Shown piece by piece: positions 18,717 through 28,315 of a stretch of 64,000 nt of DNA (positions are counted from its first letter, which is position 1; each line of letters begins with the position of its first letter). The position numbers and the translations under genes are program-made. The notes beneath the pieces were generated by a model. That model was not told the origin of the DNA. It saw nothing but the letters and a program-made list of their open reading frames with translations, and ran no database searches. Where the stretch lies: positions 17,829 through 81,828 of the forward strand of contig JAAUZY010000060.1 of assembly GCA_014804355.1 (NCBI GenBank), read 5' to 3'. Source of the DNA: Lachnospiraceae bacterium (GTDB taxonomy: Bacteria > Bacillota > Clostridia > Lachnospirales > Lachnospiraceae).

Positions 18717-18818
18717 AAGGCCGTGCGCTCCCGTTCTCTGTATCGTTCTATGCTTCTCTGTACCATTCTATCACTTGCGCTGTACACCGCACTTCTACAA
18801 CGCAATCTGCAAGTCCCG

Positions 18819-20054
18819 CTACTCTTCACTCAGCTTCTGAAATACCTGCATCATCTCTATCTTTTCCCCCTTGCTATGCAGGGTTCTGGTCTTGCCGTCC
18901 CGCTCCTGATAATCTGCGAGATCGACCTCCTCATAAGTATGCAATACACCGTCCCATCTGTAAGTTACACCGTAGGCGCTGTGATCCGGCATCTCAAACA
19001 CGAATCTTACACCGTCGCGATACGCTACTGCGCTGTCCATATGTTCCAGATAGTAGGCATAGACATTCACATAGTCAGCCTCCGCCTTCTTCTCCATAAA
19101 CTCTTCCGCATATTCTCGTAGTACACCGATCTTCTCCTTTGCCTCTTCGATCGTAAGATCCGATTCATCCGGCGAATCGGGATCTGTCTGAGCCGCCCAT
19201 ATCACACGGCCGTCCTGTGCGCTGAGTTCTATATAATAACATTTGTGCGTGACGGGGTGAGACCATGTGACAACATAGCACGCTTCCCCCGGTATCCCGT
19301 TACCACTCTCGGTGTAGTAGCTGTTTAATTCCAGTCCCTCACCGTTACTTTCAAAGAAAGTAAAAAGTTTCTCCGCAGCGATCTCGACCGCCTGCTGCTG
19401 CGTAATGCCGCCGTTTTCCACATTATCGGCAATCTGCTTCTCCTCAAGCTCTTTCTCTTTCGCACGCTCCTGTGCAAACTCTTCCTCACTATTCTGCCTG
19501 AATGCATAATCTCTCTTCACGATAAAGTCTATGATCTCCAGAATCTCCTCATCTGTCAGTTCCCTGTCCGGCAGATGAAAAGTGCTGCGCGGCACGATAA
19601 AGCAAAATTCGTCCTCCTTCACATCCTCCTCGGTGTCCGCCTGCGGGATCTCATCTTCCGGAAACGTACCGGACATATACTTCTCTGCAAGCTCCTGATA
19701 TCTTGTCTTCTCGCTGTCCGTATATGCTCTGGAAAATCCGTCCGCTTCTTCCTGACTGCGCGACACGGTATCGTAGACTGCCTCTACTTCCTCCTTCGGC
19801 ATCGCCTCCAGACGCTCCTGCACAAGAGAATTGACAAACGCACGGACCGGAAAGGCAATGACTCCCGATACCACGATGAGAACCGCCGCCGCTGCCGCCG
19901 CTCTATGCCAAGTCGCAGTCTTTCTGTCCGCTGTGCCTCTTTCCGCACTCTTTTGCGTTCTCTCTCTGACATTATTGATGACCTCCCGGCGCATCTCTTC
20001 CTTCATGTGGATTCCCTTTACGGAATCTCTTAAATCCTCAATTCTCATTTTCAC
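18819..20054 (-). CDS. Membrane-anchored anti-sigma-like protein with PepSY-like region
   Basis: 411 aa; cytoplasmic N-terminus, TM AAAAAAVLIVVSGVIAFPVRAFV, extracytoplasmic YVVTWSHPVTHKCYYIELSAQDGRVIWAAQTDP. Follows a sigma-factor gene. Confidence 0.65.
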   Translation of the reverse strand: MKMRIEDLRDSVKGIHMKEEMRREVINNVRERTQKSAERGTADRKTATWHRAAAAAAVLIVVSGVIAFPVRAFVNSLVQERLEAMPKEEVEAVYDTVSRSQEEADGFSRAYTDSEKTRYQELAEKYMSGTFPEDEIPQADTEEDVKEDEFCFIVPRSTFHLPDRELTDEEILEIIDFIVKRDYAFRQNSEEEFAQERAKEKELEEKQIADNVENGGITQQQAVEIAAEKLFTFFESNGEGLELNSYYTESGNGIPGEACYVVTWSHPVTHKCYYIELSAQDGRVIWAAQTDPDSPDESDLTIEEAKEKIGVLREYAEEFMEKKAEADYVNVYAYYLEHMDSAVAYRDGVRFVFEMPDHSAYGVTYRWDGVLHTYEEVDLADYQERDGKTRTLHSKGEKIEMMQVFQKLSEE

Positions 20055-20097
20055 TTGACTCCTTTCCTTTGATTTTGCCTACGGCAAAATCGGCAAG

Positions 20098-20204
20098 AAT
20101 CTTGCTTCGCGACGATTCTTGCTGGCAACGCGCTATTTACTGCAACAAATGAATCTTGCTTCGCATCGATTCTTACTGACAACGCGCTATTTACTGTAGC
20201 AACA
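20098..20204. repeat. Imperfect ~53-bp tandem duplication of the sigma gene 3' end
   Basis: GAATCTTGCTTCGCGACGATTCTTGCTGGCAACGCGCTATTTACTGCAACAA followed by GAATCTTGCTTCGCATCGATTCTTACTGACAACGCGCTATTTACTGTAGCAACA. Confidence 0.75.
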
Positions 20205-20640
20205 GCTGCAGGCTCTTTCGTCCTCTCTGCATCCTTTTCTTTACGGCATTCACGGTGATCCCCAGCATCCCGGCGATCTCCTCCGTCTTATAGCCTTCTA
20301 TGTAGTGCAGATATATGACCGTTTTAAGCTTATCCGGCAGTTTCATCAATGCCGTCAGAACTTCGCTTTGCTCCGGCAGTTCACAGTAGGCCGAAACTTC
20401 CTCCAGACTCTCTGTGGGGTGCCGCATTCTTCCTCTGTGAACATCCCGGCAACGATTGGCCGCAACCTTGATCAGCCACGCTTTCTCATGTTCCGCGCCG
20501 CGAAACTTCGGCGCATATTCTATGTATCTGCATAAGGTGTCCTGCACCGCATCCTGCGCGTCCTGCTCATTACACAGCATTACCAGACAGATCCGAAATA
20601 ACATATCCCCATATTCCGCGACAATCTCTTCCACCGACAT
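20191..20640 (-). CDS. ECF-type RNA polymerase sigma factor
   Basis: 149 aa; QDAVQDTLCRYIEYAPKF, LPDKLKTVIYLHYIEGYKTEEIAGMLGITVNAVKKRMQRGRKSLQ. Confidence 0.9.
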   Translation of the reverse strand: MSVEEIVAEYGDMLFRICLVMLCNEQDAQDAVQDTLCRYIEYAPKFRGAEHEKAWLIKVAANRCRDVHRGRMRHPTESLEEVSAYCELPEQSEVLTALMKLPDKLKTVIYLHYIEGYKTEEIAGMLGITVNAVKKRMQRGRKSLQLLLQ

Positions 20641-20811
20641 ATCTTCCTGTCACCTCCTACATTAATAACACGCACACGCGGGCGAAATGGTGCCATATGA
20701 TTATTAAAAAAATGTAACTGTTCTGAACACTTCCAAAAAATTATCTTGCTAAACCCTCCCCATCTATGCTATAATACAAGTCGGCGGTTTCAAATACCTG
20801 CTGCAATACAT

Positions 20812-20882
20812 AGGGGCATAGTTCAAAGGTAGAACAGTGGTCTCCAAAACCATCGATGTGGGTTCGATTCCTACTGCCCCTG
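20812..20882 (+). tRNA. tRNA-Trp (CCA)
   Basis: AGGGGCA...TGCCCCT acceptor, GTTC/GAAC D stem, GTGGT-CTCCAAA-ACCAT anticodon arm, GTGGG-TTCGATT-CCTAC T arm. Confidence 0.95.
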
Positions 20883-20888
20883 CTATCA

Positions 20889-20917
20889 CCCGTGAGTTAC
20901 CGCTCACGGGATTTTTT
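20889..20917 (+). terminator. Intrinsic terminator after tRNA-Trp
   Basis: CCCGTGAG-TTACCG-CTCACGGG followed by ATTTTTTG. Confidence 0.85.
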
Positions 20918-20971
20918 GTTTCGGGCGAACAATTTCCTATATTCAATGAACTGAGAAAGGATTTCCATGTC

Positions 20972-21472
20972 ATGAAGAAAACTGTCACACTGCTCGCATC
21001 CATCGGCCTGACCTTCAGCCTGCTCACAGGCTGCGGTGAAAGTACGCCTTTGCTCTCCGCAGTGGATTATGAATTGGATTTAGAGACGACTACGACAAAT
21101 CGAGGGGTATCTGTCGGAGACACCCCTGAATCTTTTCTGACCGCTTACGGCGAATATAGAATTTTTACTTCTGTAGACGGCGGCGCATATCAGGCTCTTC
21201 CCACGGAGGAGATTCCATTTGATTCCGATATCGTTACCTTACTGCCGTCTTTTTTCATTGACGGACTGTCTGTTGACCCCGATGTCTTCTGTGAGGAAAA
21301 TGAGATCGAGAAAGCCGATCTTCTCACTTTCCTGACTTCCGAGGACTATCTTAAGTCCCATACGGTAGTCTACTACTATCTGGCTTTTACATGGGAAAAC
21401 GGTTCCATCATAGACATCGCTTCCCAATTTATGGATTTCAACGCGGATGCTGCTTACTATACGGCAAACTGA
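20972..21472 (+). CDS. Putative lipoprotein
   Basis: MKKTVTLLASIGLTFSLLTGCGES lipobox. Start set to 20972; the track ORF start (20837) falls inside the tRNA. Confidence 0.75.
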   Translation: MKKTVTLLASIGLTFSLLTGCGESTPLLSAVDYELDLETTTTNRGVSVGDTPESFLTAYGEYRIFTSVDGGAYQALPTEEIPFDSDIVTLLPSFFIDGLSVDPDVFCEENEIEKADLLTFLTSEDYLKSHTVVYYYLAFTWENGSIIDIASQFMDFNADAAYYTAN

Positions 21473-23214
21473 CTCTGATACAGCGTCGCATAGAATCCGT
21501 TCTGCGCAAGCAGTGTCTCATGATTACCCTGTTCTATAATATTTCCGTCCTTCATCACAAGGATCACGTCCGCCTCGCGGATCGTGGACAGTCTGTGTGC
21601 CACGATGAAACTGGTTCTGCCCTGCATCATGGTTGCAAAGGCTTTCTGTATTCTGATCTCCGTTCTCGTATCAATGGAAGACGTCGCCTCATCCAGAATC
21701 AGCATAGGCGGCAGGCACAGCATAACTCTCGTAATGCACAGAAGCTGTTTCTGTCCCTGGGAGAGACTGCCTCCATCTTCGCCGATCACCGTGTCATACC
21801 CCTGCGGCAGACGCTTGATAAAGCTGTGGGCATGGGACGCTTTCGCAGCGGCAATGATCTCTTCCTGCGTCGCCTCCGGTTTGCCCATCACAATGTTGTC
21901 TCTGATCGTTCCTGATTTCAGCCATGTCTCCTGCAGCACCATGCCGTAATTATCCCTCAGACTGCTTCTGGTCACATCACGGATATCCTGATCATCCACG
22001 CAGATCTTACCGGACTGCACATCGTAGAAGCGCATCAGCAGATTGATGACCGTGGTCTTGCCGCAGCCCGTGGGCCCGACGATCGCCACTCGCTGTCCCG
22101 CCCGCACCGACAGATTAAAGTCTGTTATCAGTTTCTTATCCGGCACATAGGAGAAGTCAACATGCTGCAGGTCCACTCTGCCATCCACGTTCTCCAAAAC
22201 GACCGCTCCCTCACTGTCCAGAACCTGCGGCTCCTCCTCGATCAGCTCGAAGATTCTCGCCGCACAGGCAAGGGCGTTCTGCAGTTCCGTTACCACACCC
22301 GATATCTCATTAAAAGGTTTGGTGTACTGATTCGCATAAGTTAAGAAGCAGGACAACTGTCCCACACTGATCCCGCCTTTAATCGCAAAGACCGCACCCG
22401 TCACCGCCACACCCGCATAGACCAGATTGTTAACGAATCTCGTGGCCGGATTGGTGATCGACGAATAGAAGATCGCCTTCAAGGAACATTTTCCTAATCT
22501 GTCGTTGATCTCGTCAAATTCTTCCAGCGCCTCATCCTCATGGGAAAAAGCCTGCACCACCTTCTGGTTGCCGATCATCTCCTCGATCAGCGCAGTCTGC
22601 TCTCCCCGTGTCTGGGACTGTACATGGAACATGGTATAAGTTTTCTTCGCGATAAAAGCCGCCACCAGGAAAGATAACGGCGTAATAAGCACCACCACGC
22701 CCGTGATGCCCACATTGACACTGAGCATGAATCCCAGCGTACCGAGGATCGTGATGACTCCCGTGAAGAACTGGGTAAATCCCATCAGCAGACCGTCCGA
22801 GAACTGATCCACATCGGCGATGACCCGGCTCACCACTTCGCCGTAAGAATGTCCGTCGATATACTTAAGCGGCAGAATCTCGATCTTGCGAAAAGCCTCG
22901 TCCCTGATATCCTGCACGATGCGATAAGCCATCTTGTTATTGCAGACATTCATAACCCACTGAGCCGCCGCCGTAACGGCGATCACCACTGCCATCTTCT
23001 GCAGAATCTGAAATACGCCCGCAAAATCTACCATTCCCTTATCCAGAATCAGATCGATGACCCTTCCGGTCAATATCGGCAAATAGAGTGTCAACGTCAC
23101 GGTAACTGCCGCCATCACAATGGACAGCGCCAGATAGATCCAATATTTCCTGATATAATGTAACACTTTCACAAGAGTCGCCTTCTGACTGCCCTTTCCT
23201 TCTCCTGCTGCCAT
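21457..23214 (-). CDS. ABC exporter, fused permease/ATPase
   Basis: 585 aa; GPTGCGKTTVINLLMRFYD, LSQGQKQLLCITRVML, LILDEATSSIDT. Confidence 0.93.
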   Translation of the reverse strand: MAAGEGKGSQKATLVKVLHYIRKYWIYLALSIVMAAVTVTLTLYLPILTGRVIDLILDKGMVDFAGVFQILQKMAVVIAVTAAAQWVMNVCNNKMAYRIVQDIRDEAFRKIEILPLKYIDGHSYGEVVSRVIADVDQFSDGLLMGFTQFFTGVITILGTLGFMLSVNVGITGVVVLITPLSFLVAAFIAKKTYTMFHVQSQTRGEQTALIEEMIGNQKVVQAFSHEDEALEEFDEINDRLGKCSLKAIFYSSITNPATRFVNNLVYAGVAVTGAVFAIKGGISVGQLSCFLTYANQYTKPFNEISGVVTELQNALACAARIFELIEEEPQVLDSEGAVVLENVDGRVDLQHVDFSYVPDKKLITDFNLSVRAGQRVAIVGPTGCGKTTVINLLMRFYDVQSGKICVDDQDIRDVTRSSLRDNYGMVLQETWLKSGTIRDNIVMGKPEATQEEIIAAAKASHAHSFIKRLPQGYDTVIGEDGGSLSQGQKQLLCITRVMLCLPPMLILDEATSSIDTRTEIRIQKAFATMMQGRTSFIVAHRLSTIREADVILVMKDGNIIEQGNHETLLAQNGFYATLYQSQFAV

Positions 23215-23216
23215 AT

Positions 23217-24998
23217 CTACGCCTCCTTCTCCTTAGAATACTGTGAATAGTATATCTCCTGATAAACGCTGCACCTCGCAAGCAGCTCGTCATGCGTACC
23301 GATATCCGCTACTTCCCCGTCCTCCAGCACGATGATCTGATCCGCATGGCGGATGGAGGATGCCCGCTGCGACACGATAAAGACCGTCATATCTCCTTCC
23401 ATGTTCCGGATCGACTGTCGAAGCGCCGCATCCGTAGCATAGTCCAGCGCCGACGCACTGTCGTCCAGAATCAGAATGTCGGGTCTTCCCACAAGCGCCC
23501 TTGCTATGGTCAGACGCTGCCTCTGTCCGCCTGACAGGTTCCTTCCCGACTGCGCCACGGGTGCATCCAGCTTTCCTTCCTTCTGCTCTACGAATTCCTT
23601 AGCCTGTGCGGTCTCTACCGCCTGCCACAGCTCTTCCTCCGTGGCATCCTGCTTGCCCCACAGCAGATTGTCTCTGATCGTCCCTTGGAACAGAACCGCC
23701 TTCTGAGGCACGATACCCACTTTCTGACGCAGCTCTTCCATTGTATATTCCCGCACATCCCTGCCTTCTACTCTGACGCACCCCTGTGTGGCGTCATAGA
23801 ATCGCGGAATCATATGCACGAGGGAAGATTTTCCCGATCCCGTTCCGCCGATGATTCCTACCGTCTCTCCTTTTTTCACACGGAAATCCAGATCTGACAA
23901 GGATTCCGCACCCGCCCCGGCGTACATTAAGTGTACATGGTCAAATTCTACTATATAATCTGCCGCCTGCTGCCTCGCCACCGCTTTGCCGTCCTCTGCC
24001 AGCATACCGCTTTCGGACTGAACCGTATCGGTCAATTTCTGTGCCCACTCCATACTGGACTCAATCTCGAACACGCCCTGTATCCGGTTGGCACAGGCAA
24101 GCGCCTTTGTGATCGTGATGATCAGATTCGCCAGCTTGACCAGCTCGATCAGGATCTGTGACATATAATTGACTAACGCCACCACCTGACCCTGTGTGAT
24201 CGTTCCCTCGTCTACCCGCACCGCTCCGGTATACAGCAATATAATGGTTGCGGCATTGATGATAATATAGGTGACCGGATTAGTCAACGCAGATAATTTC
24301 CCGACGAAAAGCTGCATATGCGCTAACGCGCTGTTCTTTTCCTCGAAGGCGTCGATCTCCTCCTGCTCCTTGTTAAAAGCACGTATCACACGCGCTCCCG
24401 TAAGATTCTCCCTTGTGGCTCCCAGCACGCTGTCCAGCCCTGCCTGCACTTTCTTATACATGGGCATGGTCAGCATCATAATGCCGAAGACTACCACGGA
24501 TAACAGCGGAATCGTTACGACAAAGATAAACGCTGCCTTCACATCTATGGTAAATGCCATGATCATAGCGCCGAAGACAATAAACGGCGACCGCAGGAAG
24601 AGACGCAGTACCATATTGACTCCGTTCTGCGCCTGATTCACATCGGAGGTCATACGCGTGATCATCGTGGAAGTTCCCAGCGTATCGATCTCCGTAAAAG
24701 AAAGTCCCTGAATGTGTTCAAATAACGCATGTTTCAGTTTCGTGGAGAATCCCACTGCCGCCTTGGCCGCATAATACTGCGCCGTGATGGAACAGACCAG
24801 CCCGATCACGCCAAGCGATATGAGCAGCCCGCCCATACGCAGCACATAAGGAACATCGCTGCCGCCGATACCCTGGTCAATGATCGCCGCCATAACAAGC
24901 GGTACAAACAGCTCAAATGTCGCCTCCAACATTTTAAAAAGAGGCGCCAGAACTGTCTCCTTCTTATAATCATTTAAATAAACCAATAGCTTCTTCAT
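23217..24998 (-). CDS. ABC exporter, fused permease/ATPase (heterodimer partner)
   Basis: 593 aa; GGTGSGKSSLVHMIPRFYD, LSGGQRQRLTIARALVG, ILDDSASALDYATD (degenerate catalytic Asp for Glu). Confidence 0.93.
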   Translation of the reverse strand: MKKLLVYLNDYKKETVLAPLFKMLEATFELFVPLVMAAIIDQGIGGSDVPYVLRMGGLLISLGVIGLVCSITAQYYAAKAAVGFSTKLKHALFEHIQGLSFTEIDTLGTSTMITRMTSDVNQAQNGVNMVLRLFLRSPFIVFGAMIMAFTIDVKAAFIFVVTIPLLSVVVFGIMMLTMPMYKKVQAGLDSVLGATRENLTGARVIRAFNKEQEEIDAFEEKNSALAHMQLFVGKLSALTNPVTYIIINAATIILLYTGAVRVDEGTITQGQVVALVNYMSQILIELVKLANLIITITKALACANRIQGVFEIESSMEWAQKLTDTVQSESGMLAEDGKAVARQQAADYIVEFDHVHLMYAGAGAESLSDLDFRVKKGETVGIIGGTGSGKSSLVHMIPRFYDATQGCVRVEGRDVREYTMEELRQKVGIVPQKAVLFQGTIRDNLLWGKQDATEEELWQAVETAQAKEFVEQKEGKLDAPVAQSGRNLSGGQRQRLTIARALVGRPDILILDDSASALDYATDAALRQSIRNMEGDMTVFIVSQRASSIRHADQIIVLEDGEVADIGTHDELLARCSVYQEIYYSQYSKEKEA

Positions 24999-25096
24999 GT
25001 CGTCATGACCTCTCTGTTATCAATTACTGTGCCCGGACACTCCGGACTGTTATTCTCCGATACAAAAATAAGGCACACATTCTGCTTACGCGCACA

Positions 25097-25129
25097 GACA
25101 GCAGTCGGGCTTTTCCCCCGGCTGCTGTC
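25097..25129. terminator. Hairpin downstream of LCP gene
   Basis: GACAGCAG(T)CGGG-...-CCCG(G)CTGCTGTC; weak U-tract. Confidence 0.45.
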
Positions 25130-25144
25130 TTAGGTTTCCTGTTT

Positions 25145-26257
25145 TTATCTGTATTCTGCCGTCAACGACTCAATTTCATCGCTGATACCGATCACTCGCT
25201 TAGACGGTTTATAGTCCGTCTCCGGATATAAGATGCTATGCAGTTCTATCACGTTCTCTTCCAGATCAATCGGAACGACACAGCTTCCTTTACTGCCTAC
25301 GTTAACACCGACTCTGTTATCCTCAAAAGGAAATCCGTCGCTGGTGACTACGCTATAACCCGCTACACCGCCCAATACACTCAAGATATCATTCACGCCG
25401 AGAGAAGTCTCCACCTCCGGCAGTATTGCGTTAACCATATCAGTCAACTCGCCTACAGAAGCACGTTTTGCTTTCTCCATCATAGCCATCAGCACGTCTC
25501 TCTGCCGCTCTGCACGTCTGAAATCATCGCCCTTAGTATAGCGTATTCTGCAATAAGCCGTGGCCTGCATGCCGTTCAGGAGCTGTTTGCCGCTGTGTTC
25601 CACCGGTATATAATCCACGTTCAGCTCCTCCGCCATGGTCAGCTGATAATTATTCAAATGTGAGATCTCCGCATTCGTGACCTCCATCTCGATGCCACCC
25701 AGTGCATTGACCGAATCGATCAATCCGCCGAATCCTACGGTCACATAATCGGTAATATCAAGATCCAGATTGGCATTCAACATACTGATCGCCTGTTCCG
25801 GCCCGCCCTGTGCATATGCCGCATTACATTTGTTGTAAGAATCATTGCCCAGATTCAGGAAAGTATCACGGAATACGGATATCAGCTTGATCTCTTTCGT
25901 ATCCTGATTGATACTCGCAATGATGATCGTATCGCTTCTGTTTCCCTTACCAAGGTCTCCGTTTCTGGAATCCACGCCGAACAGGGCGATATTATAATAT
26001 CCTTTGACAGTCTGCTCCGTCTCCTCTGTCTGCTTGATCTCCGCAATCTCTTCATTGATCGTAATCTTTTCCTTATCGATCGTCTTGCGCTCGACTTCAT
26101 CCGTCGTAGTTACCACTACATACATGACTCCGACTGCAATAAGGAGCAGACAGACCTCCACGATCAGAAGCGGAATATTCTTGATTCTGCGTGACTTTTT
26201 ATCTGTCGGATTCTCATTCTGCTGCTCTTCCTGAGAATCCTGTACCTGCTTGTCCAT
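25145..26257 (-). CDS. LytR-CpsA-Psr (LCP) family protein
   Basis: 370 aa; GVDSRNGDLGKGNRSDTIIIASINQDTKEIKLISVFRDT, YCRIRYTKGDDFRRAERQRDVL. Confidence 0.92.
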   Translation of the reverse strand: MDKQVQDSQEEQQNENPTDKKSRRIKNIPLLIVEVCLLLIAVGVMYVVVTTTDEVERKTIDKEKITINEEIAEIKQTEETEQTVKGYYNIALFGVDSRNGDLGKGNRSDTIIIASINQDTKEIKLISVFRDTFLNLGNDSYNKCNAAYAQGGPEQAISMLNANLDLDITDYVTVGFGGLIDSVNALGGIEMEVTNAEISHLNNYQLTMAEELNVDYIPVEHSGKQLLNGMQATAYCRIRYTKGDDFRRAERQRDVLMAMMEKAKRASVGELTDMVNAILPEVETSLGVNDILSVLGGVAGYSVVTSDGFPFEDNRVGVNVGSKGSCVVPIDLEENVIELHSILYPETDYKPSKRVIGISDEIESLTAEYR

Positions 26258-26496
26258 AAGTGACTCCTTCGTCCGGGTTCACGGTAACACCCCTGTTTAT
26301 CCCATAAGAACCCATAATTTGTTATCACATATCTATAGCACTATAACATATTTTATATATCCTATCACAAAAATCCATATTTGGGTATACAAAAAACATA
26401 AAATATTAAATTTATTCATATTTTTGTTACATTTCTGTTACATTTATCCTAAAAAAACCGCGAAAGATCTCATTCACTTTCCTAATTTCTATCTTG

Positions 26497-27879
26497 TCAG
26501 ATCAAATCGATCGCATCCCGCACGGATCTCACTCCGATCATCTTCACTCCCGCTATGGGCTTCACCTGTTCGATGCCGGATTTCGGTATAATACAAGTGG
26601 TAAATCCCAGCTTGGCAGCTTCCGCTACTCTCTGCCCTACCATGGAAACACCGCGTACCTCGCCGCTTAATCCGATCTCTCCGAAGGCAATGGTCCTATC
26701 GTCGATCACGCGGTTCTTGAAACTGGATACAATCGCCATGGCTATTCCCAGATCGATGGCCGGCTCTACGATACGGATTCCGCCGGTCAGATTCACATAG
26801 GCGTCGCAGTCGGACATCTGAAGATTCAGCCTTTTCTCCAATACCGCCATCAGAAGATTTACCCTGTTAAAATCCGTGCCGATGGCCTGTCTCCTCGGAA
26901 TGCCGAAATTACTGTGGCATACCAGCGCCTGAATCTCTAAAAGAATCGGTCTTGTCCCTTCCATGGAACATGACACGACGGAGCCGCTTGCACCCTCCGG
27001 TCTGCCGCTCAACATAAACTCCGAAGGATTTTTGACCTCAATCAGTCCTTCCTCCTTCATCTCAAACACACCGATCTCATTGGTGGATCCGAAACGGTTC
27101 TTCACTCCGCGCAGAATGCGGTAGGAAGCATGTCTGTCTCCCTCGAAATAGAGCACCGTATCCACCATATGCTCCAGCACTCTCGGACCCGCTACCGTTC
27201 CCTCTTTCGTCACATGTCCCACGATAAAGACGGATACGTTAAGTCCTTTGGCAAGCTGTAACAGAATATTTGTGGATTCCCGCACCTGCGACACACTTCC
27301 GGGTGCGGACGATATTTCCTCATGATACATTGTCTGGATAGAATCGATAATCGTGATATCGGGCATGACACTGCGGATCGTCCGCTCCACGACTTCAAGA
27401 CTCGTCTCACACAGCAAGAGCAGATTGTCCGAGAAATCTCCCAGCCTGTTGGCCCTTAACTTGATCTGCCGCAGGGATTCCTCCCCGGAAATATACAGAA
27501 CCTTCCTCCCGTCAGCCGCCATCATCCGGCATACCTGCAATAGCAGCGTGGATTTACCGATACCGGGATCGCCTCCCACCAACGTAAGCGAGCCGGGCAC
27601 GATACCGCCGCCCAGCACTCTGTCCAGTTCCGCTATGCGGGTTTGCATACGTTCTTCTTCCTGTATGCTCACCTCCGACAGATTAGAAGGCTCCGCCGCC
27701 TTTACGCCACGCACCGCACCGCCTCCGATGCCGCGGGATGCGCCGCCGGTTCTTGCCGGTACCTTCTCCTCCACCATACTGTTCCACTCTTTGCAGGCGG
27801 GACACTGTCCGACCCACTTAGAAGATTCATGTCCGCAATTCTGACAGTAAAACACTGTCCCTGTCTTGCTCTTAGCCAT
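26497..27879 (-). CDS. radA: DNA repair protein RadA
   Basis: 460 aa; zinc finger CQNCGHESSKWVGQCPACKEWN, GGDPGIGKSTLLLQ, KNRFGSTNEIGVFEM. Confidence 0.97.
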   Translation of the reverse strand: MAKSKTGTVFYCQNCGHESSKWVGQCPACKEWNSMVEEKVPARTGGASRGIGGGAVRGVKAAEPSNLSEVSIQEEERMQTRIAELDRVLGGGIVPGSLTLVGGDPGIGKSTLLLQVCRMMAADGRKVLYISGEESLRQIKLRANRLGDFSDNLLLLCETSLEVVERTIRSVMPDITIIDSIQTMYHEEISSAPGSVSQVRESTNILLQLAKGLNVSVFIVGHVTKEGTVAGPRVLEHMVDTVLYFEGDRHASYRILRGVKNRFGSTNEIGVFEMKEEGLIEVKNPSEFMLSGRPEGASGSVVSCSMEGTRPILLEIQALVCHSNFGIPRRQAIGTDFNRVNLLMAVLEKRLNLQMSDCDAYVNLTGGIRIVEPAIDLGIAMAIVSSFKNRVIDDRTIAFGEIGLSGEVRGVSMVGQRVAEAAKLGFTTCIIPKSGIEQVKPIAGVKMIGVRSVRDAIDLI

Positions 27880-28288
27880 TCTTCACAATCTTAACCGCGA
27901 TCTCACCTGCATGCTCCAGCTCCACGCTGATGCTCAGCTTGCCGCTCAAGTTCGTCTTCATCTTACCGATATTCGTATCCCCTACGGTAACGCTGTACTC
28001 CGTATCCTCTTCCAGTCCGACGGTGATCTGTGTATCCTCGTCTGCCTCCACGGTGAAAGTAACGCCGTCCTCCGTCTCCTTAAAATCGATCACGCTCGTT
28101 CCGGGCTGTGACTCATAGGCGAACATGCCGTTCTTCTCCAGTTTCGTCAGTTCCTTATAAGTCTTAACCTTATATAAGTCACCGCCGTGTTCGTAATTCT
28201 CCAGCTTTGCTTTCGTCTCCAGCTTATAATTGCCGAAGCTGATCGCTCCGTTCTCCTCTGTTCGCAGTAATTCCTCTACTACAGCCAT
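27872..28288 (-). CDS. Conserved hypothetical protein
   Basis: 138 aa MAVVEELLRTEENGAISFGNYKLETKAKLENYEHGGDLYKVKTY...; overlaps the radA start by 8 nt. Confidence 0.75.
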   Translation of the reverse strand: MAVVEELLRTEENGAISFGNYKLETKAKLENYEHGGDLYKVKTYKELTKLEKNGMFAYESQPGTSVIDFKETEDGVTFTVEADEDTQITVGLEEDTEYSVTVGDTNIGKMKTNLSGKLSISVELEHAGEIAVKIVKNG

Positions 28289-28315
28289 TGTCTTCTCCTC
28301 CTAAGTCCTTGCCTT

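Noticed and set aside
20714-20729. GTAACTGTTCTGAACA as a further copy of the 55-bp repeat
   Set aside because: Only the outer ends match; too short to separate from chance.
20837-20971. N-terminal extension of the lipoprotein ORF
   Set aside because: Starts inside tRNA-Trp and crosses its terminator; the lipoprotein signal peptide starts at 20972.
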